A stretch of DNA of 64,000 bases from Dinghuibacter silviterrae (GTDB lineage: Bacteria; Bacteroidota; Bacteroidia; Chitinophagales; Chitinophagaceae). The stretch is from NCBI RefSeq assembly GCF_004366355.1, contig NZ_SODV01000002.1, positions 722,768 to 786,767 of the forward strand. The letters run 5' to 3'. Within the stretch, counting starts at the first letter, position 1, and each line of letters opens with the position of its first letter. Both the position numbers and the translations under genes were made by a program. Below are positions 7,589 through 16,563 of the stretch, piece by piece. Under the pieces are notes generated by a model that saw nothing but the letters and a program-made list of their open reading frames with translations, was not told the DNA's origin and searched no databases.

Positions 7589-8695
7589 ATGGAAAACTGG
7601 TTTGTGCTGGCGCACCCGGACAAGATCGACACGCCGGCCTTATTGGTCTACCGGGACCGGGTAGCCCGGAACATTGACCTGATGGTTAAAACGGCGGGGG
7701 ATGCGTCCCGGCTGATCCCGCATGTCAAGACGCACAAGATGCGGGAGGTGGTCGAGATGCAACTGGACAAGGGCATCCGGCGATTCAAGTGTGCCACCAT
7801 TGCGGAGGCGGAAATGCTGGCCCTGGCGGGCGCTTCTGCGGTCCTGGTGGCGTACCAGTTGAACGGACCGAAAATCGACCGTTACCTGGAGCTGGTGGGC
7901 AAATATCCGCGGATCGTCTGGTCGTCCATCGTGGACAATATCGACTCGGCACGGGCGCTGGCGGGAAAAGCGCAACAAAGAAATGTACACGCTTCGGTCT
8001 TCCTGGATATAGACAGCGGAATGCACCGTACGGGGATCCCGCCGGAGGACGCACTGGAACTCGCCCGGGACATAAAAAGTATAAAAAACCTGCGTCTGCT
8101 GGGGTTGCACGCTTACGACGGCCATATAAGGGACACAGACTTCGCGACACGCACGGAGCGGGCGGAAGCCGCCATGCGCCCTGTACGCGAGCTGGCCAGA
8201 AAAATGACAGCCGAAGGGTTTGACGAGCCCCTGATCATTGCCGGCGGGACGCCCACGTTTACGGTGCACGCCAAACACAAAGACCTTTGGTGCAGCCCGG
8301 GGACCTGTGTGTTTTCGGACCATGGGTATGGGTCTCAGTTAAAGGAGCAGCATTTTCAACCCGCCGTGGTTTTGATGACGCGGGTAGTGTCCCGGCCGGG
8401 ACCCGGTTTGGTCACGACGGACCTGGGGCATAAGTCAGTGGCGGCGGAAAACCCGATCGACAAGAGGATCTTTTTTCTAAACCTCGAAGGATATGAGGTG
8501 GTGTCTCAAAGCGAAGAACACCTGGTGATCAGGGTTCCCGAGGGGCGGGAGCCGGAAATCGGCGCCGTTTTGTATGGGCTGCCGTATCACGTTTGTCCGT
8601 CGGTGGCCCTGCATGACGAGGCCATTATCATCGTGGACGGGGAGGAAGTGGACGTATGGCCCGTATTGGCGAGGCGGAGGAGCATTGGCGTGTAG
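7589..8695 (+). CDS. D-serine dehydratase / D-threonine aldolase family PLP enzyme
   Basis: A 368-residue fold-type III PLP enzyme. The N-terminal alanine-racemase-like barrel carries the Schiff-base lysine in PHVKTHK (Lys47). The C-terminal beta domain ends with YHVCPSVALHDE, giving His334 and Cys336. In the eukaryotic-type zinc D-serine dehydratase the metal is held by a His-x-Cys pair, whereas characterised D-threonine aldolase uses His-x-Asp; on recalled family knowledge this favours dehydratase chemistry, D-serine to pyruvate via 2-aminoacrylate. That product would need the RidA protein encoded just upstream, and the GntP carrier could supply substrate. The gene starts 30 bases after ridA, behind a small hairpin. 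D-threonine aldolase activity remains possible. Confidence 0.85.
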   Translation: MENWFVLAHPDKIDTPALLVYRDRVARNIDLMVKTAGDASRLIPHVKTHKMREVVEMQLDKGIRRFKCATIAEAEMLALAGASAVLVAYQLNGPKIDRYLELVGKYPRIVWSSIVDNIDSARALAGKAQQRNVHASVFLDIDSGMHRTGIPPEDALELARDIKSIKNLRLLGLHAYDGHIRDTDFATRTERAEAAMRPVRELARKMTAEGFDEPLIIAGGTPTFTVHAKHKDLWCSPGTCVFSDHGYGSQLKEQHFQPAVVLMTRVVSRPGPGLVTTDLGHKSVAAENPIDKRIFFLNLEGYEVVSQSEEHLVIRVPEGREPEIGAVLYGLPYHVCPSVALHDEAIIIVDGEEVDVWPVLARRRSIGV

Positions 8696-8723
8696 CCGGC
8701 CCCTCCGCCTGCCGGGGTTTTAT
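8695..8723. terminator. Possible terminator between convergent genes
   Basis: GCCGGC at 8695-8700 can pair with GCCGG at 8711-8715, followed by GGTTTTATTTC. The stem is weak. It lies in the short gap between the D-amino-acid enzyme and the convergent icd gene. Confidence 0.35.
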
Positions 8724-9952
8724 TTCAGTTTCTTTTTCAGGTTCTGATCCAGCGCATCGAGGAACTCCTCGGTATAGAGGTAGTGTGTCCCGTGCTCGAC
8801 CTTGTTCCCATGGATACAAACCGCGAGGTCTTTGGTCATCTTCCCGCTCTCCACGGTTTCCACGCACACGGCTTCCAGCGCTTCGGCGAAGTGGATGAGG
8901 TTCTGGTTGCCGTCGAGCTTGCCACGGAAGGCCAGGCCACGCGTCCAGGCGTAGATGGAGGCGATGGGGTTGGTGGACGTCGGTTTCCCTTTTTGGTGGT
9001 CGCGGTAGTGACGGGTCACGGTGCCGTGGGCGGCCTCGGCTTCCATCGTGCTGCCGTCCGGAGTGATCAACACCGAGGTCATCAGACCGAGCGAGCCAAA
9101 GCCCTGGGCAACGGTGTCGCTTTGTACGTCCCCGTCGTAGTTTTTACAAGCCCATACGAAATTGCCATGCCATTTCAGCGCGCTGGCGACCATGTCGTCG
9201 ATGAGCCGGTGCTCGTAGGTGAGGCCGTGCTTTTCGAATTCGGCCTTGAATTCCTTTTCATAGATCTCTTCAAAGATGTCTTTGAAACGGCCGTCGTATT
9301 TTTTGAGGATGGTATTCTTGGTGCTGAAGTACAGCGGCCATTTCTTCTGGAGGGCCATGTTGAAACAGGCGTGTGCAAAACCGCGGATGGATTCCTCGGT
9401 GTTGTACATGGTAAGGGCGACGCCATCTCCCTTGAAGTTAAAGACTTCGTAGGACTGGGGCGCGCTGCCGTCTTCGGGAGTGAAGGTAACGGTGAGCTTG
9501 CCCTTGCCCTTGGTGAGGAAGTCGGTGGCGCGGTATTGGTCCCCGAAGGCATGACGGCCGATACAGATGGGCGCGGTCCAGTTGGGGACGAGCCGGGGGA
9601 TGTTGTTGATGACGATGGGTTCGCGGAAAACGGTACCGTCGAGGATGTTGCGGATGGTGCCGTTGGGGCTTTTCCACATTTGCTTCAGGTTGAATTCCTT
9701 TACACGGGCCTCGTCGGGGGTGATGGTGGCGCATTTGATGCCCACGCCGTATTGTTTGATGGCATTGGCAGCGTCCACGGTGACCTGGTCGTTCGTCTCG
9801 TCACGGTATTCCATGCCCAGGTCAAAGTACTTGATATCGATATCCAGATATGGGAGGATCAGCTTGTCTTTGATCGATTTCCAAATGATGCGGGTCATTT
9901 CGTCCCCATCCAGTTCAACGACGGGGTTCTTTACTGTGATTTTTTTTGCCAT
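8720..9952 (-). CDS. icd: NADP-dependent isocitrate dehydrogenase
   Basis: A 410-residue homodimeric, eukaryotic-type (subfamily II) isocitrate dehydrogenase. It begins [20 protein letters not shown] and contains the substrate loop [20 protein letters not shown] (about residues 92-111), the metal-binding region with D-D-M-V-A and NYDGDVQSD, and the NADP-binding [20 protein letters not shown] segment near 310. It converts isocitrate to 2-oxoglutarate and CO2 in the citric acid cycle, making NADPH. Length and motifs are complete. It is monocistronic, with its ATG preceded by an AT-rich 64-base gap shared with the divergent lipoprotein gene. Confidence 0.97.
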   Translation of the reverse strand: MAKKITVKNPVVELDGDEMTRIIWKSIKDKLILPYLDIDIKYFDLGMEYRDETNDQVTVDAANAIKQYGVGIKCATITPDEARVKEFNLKQMWKSPNGTIRNILDGTVFREPIVINNIPRLVPNWTAPICIGRHAFGDQYRATDFLTKGKGKLTVTFTPEDGSAPQSYEVFNFKGDGVALTMYNTEESIRGFAHACFNMALQKKWPLYFSTKNTILKKYDGRFKDIFEEIYEKEFKAEFEKHGLTYEHRLIDDMVASALKWHGNFVWACKNYDGDVQSDTVAQGFGSLGLMTSVLITPDGSTMEAEAAHGTVTRHYRDHQKGKPTSTNPIASIYAWTRGLAFRGKLDGNQNLIHFAEALEAVCVETVESGKMTKDLAVCIHGNKVEHGTHYLYTEEFLDALDQNLKKKLK

Positions 9953-10016
9953 AGTGTTAAACTAGATTTTAATTCTGTACGTATTTACTTGTAATCGGGC
10001 AGCTAAATTAACGAAT

Positions 10017-10781
10017 ATGGGGCATAAAGGAATTAGAAAAGTTGGCTTGGCCGTCCTTTTGCTGGGCGGCCAGCTTGTCATGGCCTGCGGCAAGAACCCG
10101 GGGTATGCGACAGGGTGGGTGCCCGTGCCGCCCGCGGACACGGCGGCGCAAACCCAGCCCGGGGACACGGCAGCGCGCCCCAAGACTTCCGACAGTACCT
10201 ACCTCGCCCTGGGCGACTCTTATACGATCGGACAGTCGGTGGGCATCCAGGACCGTTATCCCAATCAGGCAGCGGCGCTCCTGGCGACAATGGGAGACAC
10301 CATCGCTGCCCCGGAGATCATTGCGACGACGGGTTGGACCACGGGAGACTTATTAAACGACCTGGCGGGCTATCCCCCGAAACGCCCCGGCTACGGGCAT
10401 GTAACATTGCTCATCGGCGTGAACAATCAATACCAGGGCCGCTCGCTGTCGGAGTATCAAACCCAGTTTGCAGCGCTTTTGCAAAAATCCATCCATTGGG
10501 CAGGAGACAATCCCAAACACGTCATCGTCCTTTCGATCCCCGACTACGGGGACTCTTTTTACGGACAATCCCAGCCCGATCCGGCGGCTATTTCGGCAGC
10601 GATCGACACCTTCAACGCGGCGAACTTGCAGATCAGCACGCAGTACGGTGTGCAATACCTGGACATCACGGGGTATACCCGCCAGGCGAAGGGCGACAGC
10701 TCGCTTTTTGCGCCGGACGGATTGCACTATTCCGGTAAGGAAATGGCCCTTTGGGCCCGGGCTTTGGTCAAGTTGTGGTGA
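10017..10781 (+). CDS. SGNH/GDSL hydrolase lipoprotein
   Basis: A 254-residue exported esterase-like protein. The signal peptide ends in the lipobox LVMAC, so Cys24 should be lipidated. After a low-complexity linker rich in Pro, Thr and Ala comes the GDSL domain: block I LALGDSYTIG (nucleophile Ser68), block III IGVNNQYQG and block V APDGLHYSG with the catalytic Asp and His. Such enzymes deacylate lipids or carbohydrate esters in the cell envelope. The substrate is unknown. Its stop codon directly abuts the stop of the convergent metal transporter, with no spacer. Confidence 0.88.
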   Translation: MGHKGIRKVGLAVLLLGGQLVMACGKNPGYATGWVPVPPADTAAQTQPGDTAARPKTSDSTYLALGDSYTIGQSVGIQDRYPNQAAALLATMGDTIAAPEIIATTGWTTGDLLNDLAGYPPKRPGYGHVTLLIGVNNQYQGRSLSEYQTQFAALLQKSIHWAGDNPKHVIVLSIPDYGDSFYGQSQPDPAAISAAIDTFNAANLQISTQYGVQYLDITGYTRQAKGDSSLFAPDGLHYSGKEMALWARALVKLW

Positions 10782-12644
10782 TCACACATTCACCACAAAA
10801 ACCGGAATAGACAGCCCGTGCCGGACCGAATCGATGGTCTCCCCATGGATAAAATCCTGCAACCCGGTATGCCGGTGGGCGCCCATCACCAACATGTCGG
10901 CCTTATTCTCGCGCACCAGGCGCAGGATCTCCCGGATGCGGTTGCGATAGCCCAGCAACCCTTTTGCCTGGAAACCCTTTTCCTGCAGGAAGTCTACGTA
11001 TACGGCTAACCGGCGTTCGTCCTCTTTGCTTTCCTCGTCGAAGGTGTGCGACCCCAGCATGCGGGCAGACGCGCTTTCGACGATATGAATGAGGACAAAC
11101 TCCGTACCCGCCGAAGCCTGTCCCAGGGCGTGGTTGATGATCCGGAGGTCGGACGAACTGAATTCCAGCGCGATGGCAATGGTTTTGTAGTGCGGAATGT
11201 CCAGCCGGAGCTCCGTTTGGATGTCCCCGTGGATGCGCGGCGGGGCCAGCTTTTTATAGCGCAGCCGGAGGGGCAGGTAAAAAGTATACGCCAGCAGGCC
11301 GATATATCCCGCGATCCCTGCGATGATCAAGGCTTTCCAGACCGGGGATGCCCCCTGCTGGAAGTAGTCCCGGACGAGCCCGAAGACCATGTCGAGGTTC
11401 AGGTATAAAAGTATGCCGGCAACCGCCCACGCGAGGACCTGGGTACGGCGCCGAATGGCAAAGGTCCCCATGGTTTTTTTGTCGCTGACGAAGTGGATCA
11501 GCGGTATCACCGCAAACCCCAGTTGAAGGCTAAGGATCACCTGGCTCAGGACGATCAACTGGTTAACTTCCTGATCCCCGTAGATCCAGAGCACAATCAG
11601 GGCGGGTATGATGGCCAGCAGCCGCGTCAGCAGCCGTCTCAGCCAGGGGTTGATCCGGAGCCGGAGGTAGCCTTCCATGACGATCTGTCCGGCCAGGGTA
11701 CCCGTGATGGTGGAGCTTTGACCGGAGCAAATCAGGGCAATGGCAAAAAGCAGGGGCGCCAGCCGGTTACCCAAAAGGGGGTTGAGCAACTTATAGGCCG
11801 TCTGTATCTCTCCCACGTCGGTCCGCCCGGTTTTGAAAAAGGCGGTGGCGGCCAGCACCAGGATGGCGGCATTGACAAGGAACGCAAGGTTGAGCGCGAT
11901 GGCGCTGTCCCAGTTGTTCCACCGCAGCGCCTGTTTGATGCCGCCCAGGTCCCGTGGGAACTTCCGTGTCTGGACGAGCGCCGAATGTAAGTAAAGGTTG
12001 TGGGGCATGACAGTGGCGCCGATGATGCCGACCGCGATGTACAAGGCTTCGGTATTCGGCAGGCGGGGGACAAAACCGCTCACCACCTCACCCAGGTGCG
12101 GACGAACCATCAGGATCTCGATGAGAAAAGACGCACCGATGATTGCGATCAGCGCCAGGATAAAGGCTTCCAGCTTACGCATTCCGAGCCGTTGCAGCAG
12201 CAGGAAAAGAAAGGTATCCAGGACCGTTAGCCCGACCCCGCCCAGGAGGGGCAGACCGGTCAGGAGGTTGATACCGATGGCCATCCCCAACACCTCTGCG
12301 AGGTCACAGGCGGCGATGGCGACTTCCGCCAGGATATACAGGATGAAGTTGACCGTGCGGGGATACAGTTCCCGGTTGGCCTGGGCAAGGTCACGCCCCC
12401 GGACAACCCCCAGACGCGCGCTGAGGGCCTGCAGCAGGAGGGCGATGATGTTGCTCAACAGGAGAACCCAGATCAGCGTGTAGCCGAACTTACTACCCCC
12501 CGCCAGGTCCGTGGCCCAGTTCCCCGGGTCCATATAGCCTACACTGACCAGGTAGGCCGGCCCAAAGAAGGCGAAAATCCGCTTGACGGAAACACTGGCA
12601 TGTACGTTCCCCAATGAGCTATCCTCGTGTATTTTATTGATCAT
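10782..12644 (-). CDS. mntH: Nramp divalent metal transporter fused to a UspA domain
   Basis: A 620-residue fusion. Residues 20-430 form an Nramp carrier with DPGN (39-42) in helix 1 and GATVMPHNLYLHS in helix 6, the metal-binding motifs of Mn2+/Fe2+ symporters. Residues from about 475 form a universal-stress-protein domain: YKTIAIALEF at its start and MGAHRHTG...HGETIDSV near its end, resembling the G-x2-G-x9-G ATP-binding motif. The ATG at 12644 overlaps the end of the upstream regulator gene by 11 bases, implying translational coupling. The regulator is MntR-like, so manganese import is the likely job, with the cytosolic tail possibly sensing nucleotide or energy state. The two-domain form is known in Bacteroidota. 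Confidence 0.9.
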   Translation of the reverse strand: MINKIHEDSSLGNVHASVSVKRIFAFFGPAYLVSVGYMDPGNWATDLAGGSKFGYTLIWVLLLSNIIALLLQALSARLGVVRGRDLAQANRELYPRTVNFILYILAEVAIAACDLAEVLGMAIGINLLTGLPLLGGVGLTVLDTFLFLLLQRLGMRKLEAFILALIAIIGASFLIEILMVRPHLGEVVSGFVPRLPNTEALYIAVGIIGATVMPHNLYLHSALVQTRKFPRDLGGIKQALRWNNWDSAIALNLAFLVNAAILVLAATAFFKTGRTDVGEIQTAYKLLNPLLGNRLAPLLFAIALICSGQSSTITGTLAGQIVMEGYLRLRINPWLRRLLTRLLAIIPALIVLWIYGDQEVNQLIVLSQVILSLQLGFAVIPLIHFVSDKKTMGTFAIRRRTQVLAWAVAGILLYLNLDMVFGLVRDYFQQGASPVWKALIIAGIAGYIGLLAYTFYLPLRLRYKKLAPPRIHGDIQTELRLDIPHYKTIAIALEFSSSDLRIINHALGQASAGTEFVLIHIVESASARMLGSHTFDEESKEDERRLAVYVDFLQEKGFQAKGLLGYRNRIREILRLVRENKADMLVMGAHRHTGLQDFIHGETIDSVRHGLSIPVFVVNV

Positions 12645-13296
12645 AAACAACAAACAGGTTTTGCGCCATGGTACGGCTAATGACGAACAAGGGTTTATTA
12701 CGGATTTTGACTTCGGCAGACCCGTCGAAGTCGAAACGGCGTTTTACTTCCAGGCGGGTCCCCAGCCGGATGTGCAGGTGTTCCAGCATTTCCAGCATTT
12801 CGGAGGATTGGTTGCCCACGCTACAGACCTCGGCGGGCATGTTTAGGGGTAGGAGGGCGAGGCTGATTTTTGGCTGCACCTTCATCCGTCCCTGGGCATC
12901 CGGGATCGGGTCCCCGTGCGGATCGGTGTCCGGAAACCCGAGGTAGGTGTCCAGCCGTTCAATGAGCCGCTGGTCGGACACGTGCTCCAGTTGCTCGGCG
13001 ATGTCATGGACCTCGTTCCAGCCCATTCCTAATTTTTCCACCAGGAAATACTCCCACAACCGGTGTCTCCGGACGATGCCCAACGCCGTTTTCCGGCCTT
13101 CCGCGCTCAGCTTGAATTCCTGGTAAGGCTCATAGTGCAGGAGTTTTTTCTGTTTCAGCTTCTTCAGCATGTCCGTCACCGACGCCGGCTTCGTCCGCAA
13201 GTCCTGGGCCACCGCATTGGTGTTGACCTGCCCCGTCTCCTGCTGGAGCCTGAATATGGACTTGAGGTAGTCTTCTTCCGCTTTGGATAGGGTCAT
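12634..13296 (-). CDS. mntR: DtxR/MntR-family metal-dependent repressor
   Basis: A 220-residue regulator. The N-terminal winged helix (SKAEEDYLKSIFRLQQETG, then TNAVAQDLRTKPASVTDMLK) is typical of the family. The middle holds the dimerisation and metal-binding helices, including HDIAEQLEHVSDQRLIERLD. The last 75 residues look like the SH3/FeoA-like extension of the longer DtxR members. It controls the overlapping Nramp gene, so it probably represses Mn2+ (or Fe2+) uptake when metal is bound. The ATG at 13296 is chosen over an upstream TTG. A perfect palindrome lies 14 bases upstream. Confidence 0.9.
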   Translation of the reverse strand: MTLSKAEEDYLKSIFRLQQETGQVNTNAVAQDLRTKPASVTDMLKKLKQKKLLHYEPYQEFKLSAEGRKTALGIVRRHRLWEYFLVEKLGMGWNEVHDIAEQLEHVSDQRLIERLDTYLGFPDTDPHGDPIPDAQGRMKVQPKISLALLPLNMPAEVCSVGNQSSEMLEMLEHLHIRLGTRLEVKRRFDFDGSAEVKIRNKPLFVISRTMAQNLFVVYDQ

Positions 13297-13309
13297 AGTC
13301 AACAAATAA

Positions 13310-13325
13310 TTTAGACGAATCTAAA
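13310..13325 (-). promoter_or_regulatory. Candidate MntR operator
   Basis: TTTAGACGAATCTAAA has perfect six-base arms (TTTAGA/TCTAAA) and lies 14 bases upstream of the regulator start. DtxR-family repressors bind AT-rich palindromes of this type in their own promoters. The surrounding 13300-13380 is very AT-rich and holds the divergent promoters of this operon and of the lipoprotein gene. Confidence 0.65.
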
Positions 13326-13416
13326 AAATTTATTTGACATACAAAAATAACCCCTTATTTGTACTACAGGCCTTTTTTTAGAATCTGCTTATCTTAGTGC
13401 CCCCAATAAACCAACT

Positions 13417-14382
13417 ATGCGCGTTCGATCCCTTGTTTGCCTGGTGGCTCTGTTAGTGATGGCCGGATGTGGTGGCGGCAAAAAGAAGTTGGCGCCCGGG
13501 GAAGTCCCCGTGACGGTGGAGGACTTCCTGAAGCCCTTTCCCCAGATAAAAGTGCCCTACATATTTAGCGATTCCACCCTGGTCAGGCGATCCCCCGATT
13601 CCCTGAGGCTGCGTGTGTCCTCCTGGAAACAGCTCATCCCCGACAGTGTCTATGACGAAAACTTCGGGGGACAAACCGGTCTCCGGTTGTATGCCGTGGG
13701 CAAGATACAGGACAAGGAACGCAGGACCTATGTACTGGTCAAGGCCATCAGCGGCCAGGGGCGTACCGGTTATCTTTTTTATTTTGACAAGGCCAACAAG
13801 TTCGGGGGCGGGATGCGCCTGGTTGAAGCGGACGACGATACACACACGCGTTCGTATGGCAAACTGGACAACCGCATGAATGTCGCCCTGGTCATGGAAA
13901 CCCGCAAACCAGGCGGCTTTACGGCGGTTCGCGAAAGCATCTACGGGCTGTCCGACGAAGGGGGCTTCGCCCTTGTCATGACCAATTCCAACGAGGAATC
14001 GGCCGACCGGAAAGTGTACAACCCGATCGATACGCTGCCGCGGCGTTTCCGCCTCTCCGGGGACTACGGGGCCGGCAAGAACAACATCGTGTCCCTCCGG
14101 GATGGTGTGACGCCCAGGGAATATAGGTTTTTTATACACTTTATCAACGAAGAAGGGGAGACCCCCTGCAAGGGTGAACTGAAGGGGATAGCCGAAGTCA
14201 CAGGGGACAACAAGCTGAAATATTCGGACCGTGGCGGCCCCTGCGGGATCGAGTTCCACATCGATGGAAATGAGCTCTCCATCAGGGAAGTAGGAGGGTG
14301 TGGCGCCTACCGGGACGTGAGTTGTTTCTTTGAAGGAAACTACATTAAGAAAAAGTCACCTAAATCTAAAAAGAAAAAATAA
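13417..14382 (+). CDS. Lipoprotein of unknown function
   Basis: A 321-residue protein with signal peptide and lipobox VMAGC (Cys18), followed by GGGKKK. It should be anchored in the outer or inner membrane. The body is rich in beta-type sequence (for example GLRLYAVGKIQ, RTYVLVKAIS and TGYLFYFDKANK) and the C-terminus is very basic (KKKSPKSKKKK). I recognise no domain. The gene lies between the divergent mntR promoter and the glucan phosphorylase homologue, 39 bases upstream of the latter. TATCTTAG at 13390-13397 is a one-mismatch -7 element. Confidence 0.7.
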   Translation: MRVRSLVCLVALLVMAGCGGGKKKLAPGEVPVTVEDFLKPFPQIKVPYIFSDSTLVRRSPDSLRLRVSSWKQLIPDSVYDENFGGQTGLRLYAVGKIQDKERRTYVLVKAISGQGRTGYLFYFDKANKFGGGMRLVEADDDTHTRSYGKLDNRMNVALVMETRKPGGFTAVRESIYGLSDEGGFALVMTNSNEESADRKVYNPIDTLPRRFRLSGDYGAGKNNIVSLRDGVTPREYRFFIHFINEEGETPCKGELKGIAEVTGDNKLKYSDRGGPCGIEFHIDGNELSIREVGGCGAYRDVSCFFEGNYIKKKSPKSKKKK

Positions 14383-14421
14383 CCGTTATATTGCAGCAAT
14401 AGTCTAAAAAGTTTTCGCATT

Positions 14422-16077
14422 ATGAGTTTTTCGAATTTCAGGGTGCCTTATTCCATCGATGAACGCTACAGTAAGAAGATCGCCTATTTTTCCATGGAGT
14501 TTGCTGTTCACCAGCCCCTGAAGATTTATAGCGGTGGTTTGGGTTTCCTGGCAGGCTCTCATCTGCGCGCAGCTTATGACCTGCGTCAGAACATGATTGC
14601 CGTCGGGATCTTGTGGAAGTATGGATATTATGACCAGGCTCGTAACCAGGACCAGACGCTGCAGGTGCAGTGGAACGAAAAATTGTACAGTTTCCTGGAG
14701 GACACGGGGATCAAATTCCAGATCCTCATCCATGACGCCCCTGTTTGGGTAAAGGTGTGGTACCTCAACCCGGAAACCTTTCAGTCGGCCCCGCTTTTCC
14801 TGTTGAGCACCGACGTTCCCGAAAACGACTATGTTTCCCAGACCATCACCCACCGGCTGTACGACGCCAATGTAGCCACCAAGGTCGCCCAGTTTATCCT
14901 GTTGGGGATCGGCGGCGCCAAGTTGATCGACGAGCTGGGTTTTAATCCAGACCTGTATCACCTGAACGAAGCCCATGGGGTATCCTCCGTGTTCTATCTC
15001 TATAAGAAGTTCGGAAGCAAGGAAGAAGTCCGGAAGCGTCTTGTGTTCACGACCCATACCCCCGAAGAAGCCGGGAACGAAAAACACGACCTCCAGCTTT
15101 GTTATAAAATGACCTATTTCAACGGCCTGCCCCTGGACGAGGTCCGCACGCTTTGCGGCATCCAGGGGGACGAACCGTTCAACCATTCCCTGGTGGCCCT
15201 GCGTTTCGCACACCTGGCCAACGGGGTGTCCCAACTGCACGGGGAAGTCGCGCGGCACATGTGGAGCAAGTACCAAGGCATCTGCCCGATCATTGCCATC
15301 ACCAACGCCCAAAGCTGGCGGTATTGGGCCGACAAACAGCTCTATCGTTTTTCGGATGAAGGCGCCGACGACCGTTTCGACGACCGCAAACGCCACCTGA
15401 AAAAACGCGCGTTCGAACTTGTCGCCGACCAGACCGGCAAGTGGTTTAACCCGGACGCGCTGACCATCGTATGGGCCCGCCGTTTTGCAGGGTACAAACG
15501 CGCCGAATTGCTGACCAGGGACCTGAGGCGTTTCGAGGCGATGATGAACCACCCCAAGCACCCCGTCCAGTTTATCTGGGCTGGAAAGCCCTACCCGGTG
15601 GACTATCCCGCCATCAGCGACTTCAATAACCTCGTCCATCTCAGCAAGCAATACAAAAACATGGCCGTATGCATCGGGTACGAGCTGACGGTGAGCAAGC
15701 GTCTTAAACAAGCCGCCGACATCTGGCTCAACAACCCGCGCGTCCCCCGGGAAGCGTCCGGCACCAGCGGCATGACCGCGGCCATGAACGGCGCCGTCAA
15801 CCTGTCGACGAACGACGGCTGGATACCTGAGTTTATCAATTCCGGCAACAACGGGTTTGTCGTCCCTCCCGCGGACTACACCAATATGAACGTACACGAC
15901 CAGGACGAATACGACCTGGAACAACTGTACCAGATCCTGGAGCAGCAGATCCTCCCGCTCTACTACGAGCAAAAGGACACCTGGCGCCAGATCATCAAAA
16001 ACGGGATGAACGACGTGCGTTTCCAGTTTGACGCGAGCCGCATGGCCCACGAGTACTACGAGAAACTCTATGCATAA
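14422..16077 (+). CDS. Alpha-glucan phosphorylase homologue (short GT35-type) without the PLP lysine
   Basis: A 551-residue protein related to the compact alpha-glucan phosphorylases, far shorter than the roughly 800 residues of GlgP/MalP. Recognisable parts are KIAYFSMEFAVHQPLKIYSG at the N-terminus, LNEAHGVSSVF, TTHTPEEAGNEKHD, and EASGTSGMTAAMNGAVNLST (445-464). In GT35 enzymes the last motif reads G-T-x-x-M-K and its lysine holds the essential PLP; here that position is Thr452 (codon ACC, 15775-15777). The protein may therefore not be a PLP phosphorylase but a glycosyltransferase-like or glucan-binding derivative. Downstream thioesterase and MFS genes follow at 27 and 15 bases, suggesting one transcript. 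Confidence 0.85.
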   Translation: MSFSNFRVPYSIDERYSKKIAYFSMEFAVHQPLKIYSGGLGFLAGSHLRAAYDLRQNMIAVGILWKYGYYDQARNQDQTLQVQWNEKLYSFLEDTGIKFQILIHDAPVWVKVWYLNPETFQSAPLFLLSTDVPENDYVSQTITHRLYDANVATKVAQFILLGIGGAKLIDELGFNPDLYHLNEAHGVSSVFYLYKKFGSKEEVRKRLVFTTHTPEEAGNEKHDLQLCYKMTYFNGLPLDEVRTLCGIQGDEPFNHSLVALRFAHLANGVSQLHGEVARHMWSKYQGICPIIAITNAQSWRYWADKQLYRFSDEGADDRFDDRKRHLKKRAFELVADQTGKWFNPDALTIVWARRFAGYKRAELLTRDLRRFEAMMNHPKHPVQFIWAGKPYPVDYPAISDFNNLVHLSKQYKNMAVCIGYELTVSKRLKQAADIWLNNPRVPREASGTSGMTAAMNGAVNLSTNDGWIPEFINSGNNGFVVPPADYTNMNVHDQDEYDLEQLYQILEQQILPLYYEQKDTWRQIIKNGMNDVRFQFDASRMAHEYYEKLYA

Positions 16078-16104
16078 CCGGCCCCCCGGGCCACAAACCG
16101 CGCT

Positions 16105-16548
16105 ATGGACAGTTATATCCAACCGGTGGAAGTCCGATGGTCCGATCTCGATCCGAATTTTCACCTTCGCCACTCGGTATATTACGACTGGGGCGCTTAC
16201 GCGCGTCTTTCCTACCTGGGCACGTCGGGGATCACCCCTCTCTTCCTGCTTGAACACAACATAGGCCCCATCCTTTTCCGGGAAGAATGCGTGTTCAAGC
16301 GGGAGATCGTCTTTGGGGACCAGGTCACGCTGAGCGTCCAGTTGACGCGTAGCCGCCGCGACGCCTCCCGCTGGTCGATCCGCCACGAGGTCATCAAAAA
16401 CGGGGACACCCTGTCGGCCGTGGTCACCGTGGACGGAGCCTGGTTGGATACCGTCAAACGAAAGCTGGCGGTGCCGCCCCAAGAGATATTGGAATTGTAC
16501 CAGTACTTCCCCAAGTCCCCCGAGTTCTACTGGGAGGAGGTCCCATAA
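16105..16548 (+). CDS. Acyl-CoA thioesterase (4HBT hotdog fold)
   Basis: A 147-residue hotdog protein. The N-terminal VEVRWSDLDPNFHLRHSVYY matches the 4-hydroxybenzoyl-CoA thioesterase signature, with Asp in S-D-L-D as the usual catalytic position and an H-x-x-Y near it. It should hydrolyse acyl-CoA thioesters in the cytoplasm; acyl specificity is unknown. It lies 27 bases after the phosphorylase homologue and 15 before an MFS gene on the same strand, with no functional link obvious from sequence. Confidence 0.85.
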   Translation: MDSYIQPVEVRWSDLDPNFHLRHSVYYDWGAYARLSYLGTSGITPLFLLEHNIGPILFREECVFKREIVFGDQVTLSVQLTRSRRDASRWSIRHEVIKNGDTLSAVVTVDGAWLDTVKRKLAVPPQEILELYQYFPKSPEFYWEEVP

Positions 16549-16563
16549 ACGGGCCCACAAGCC

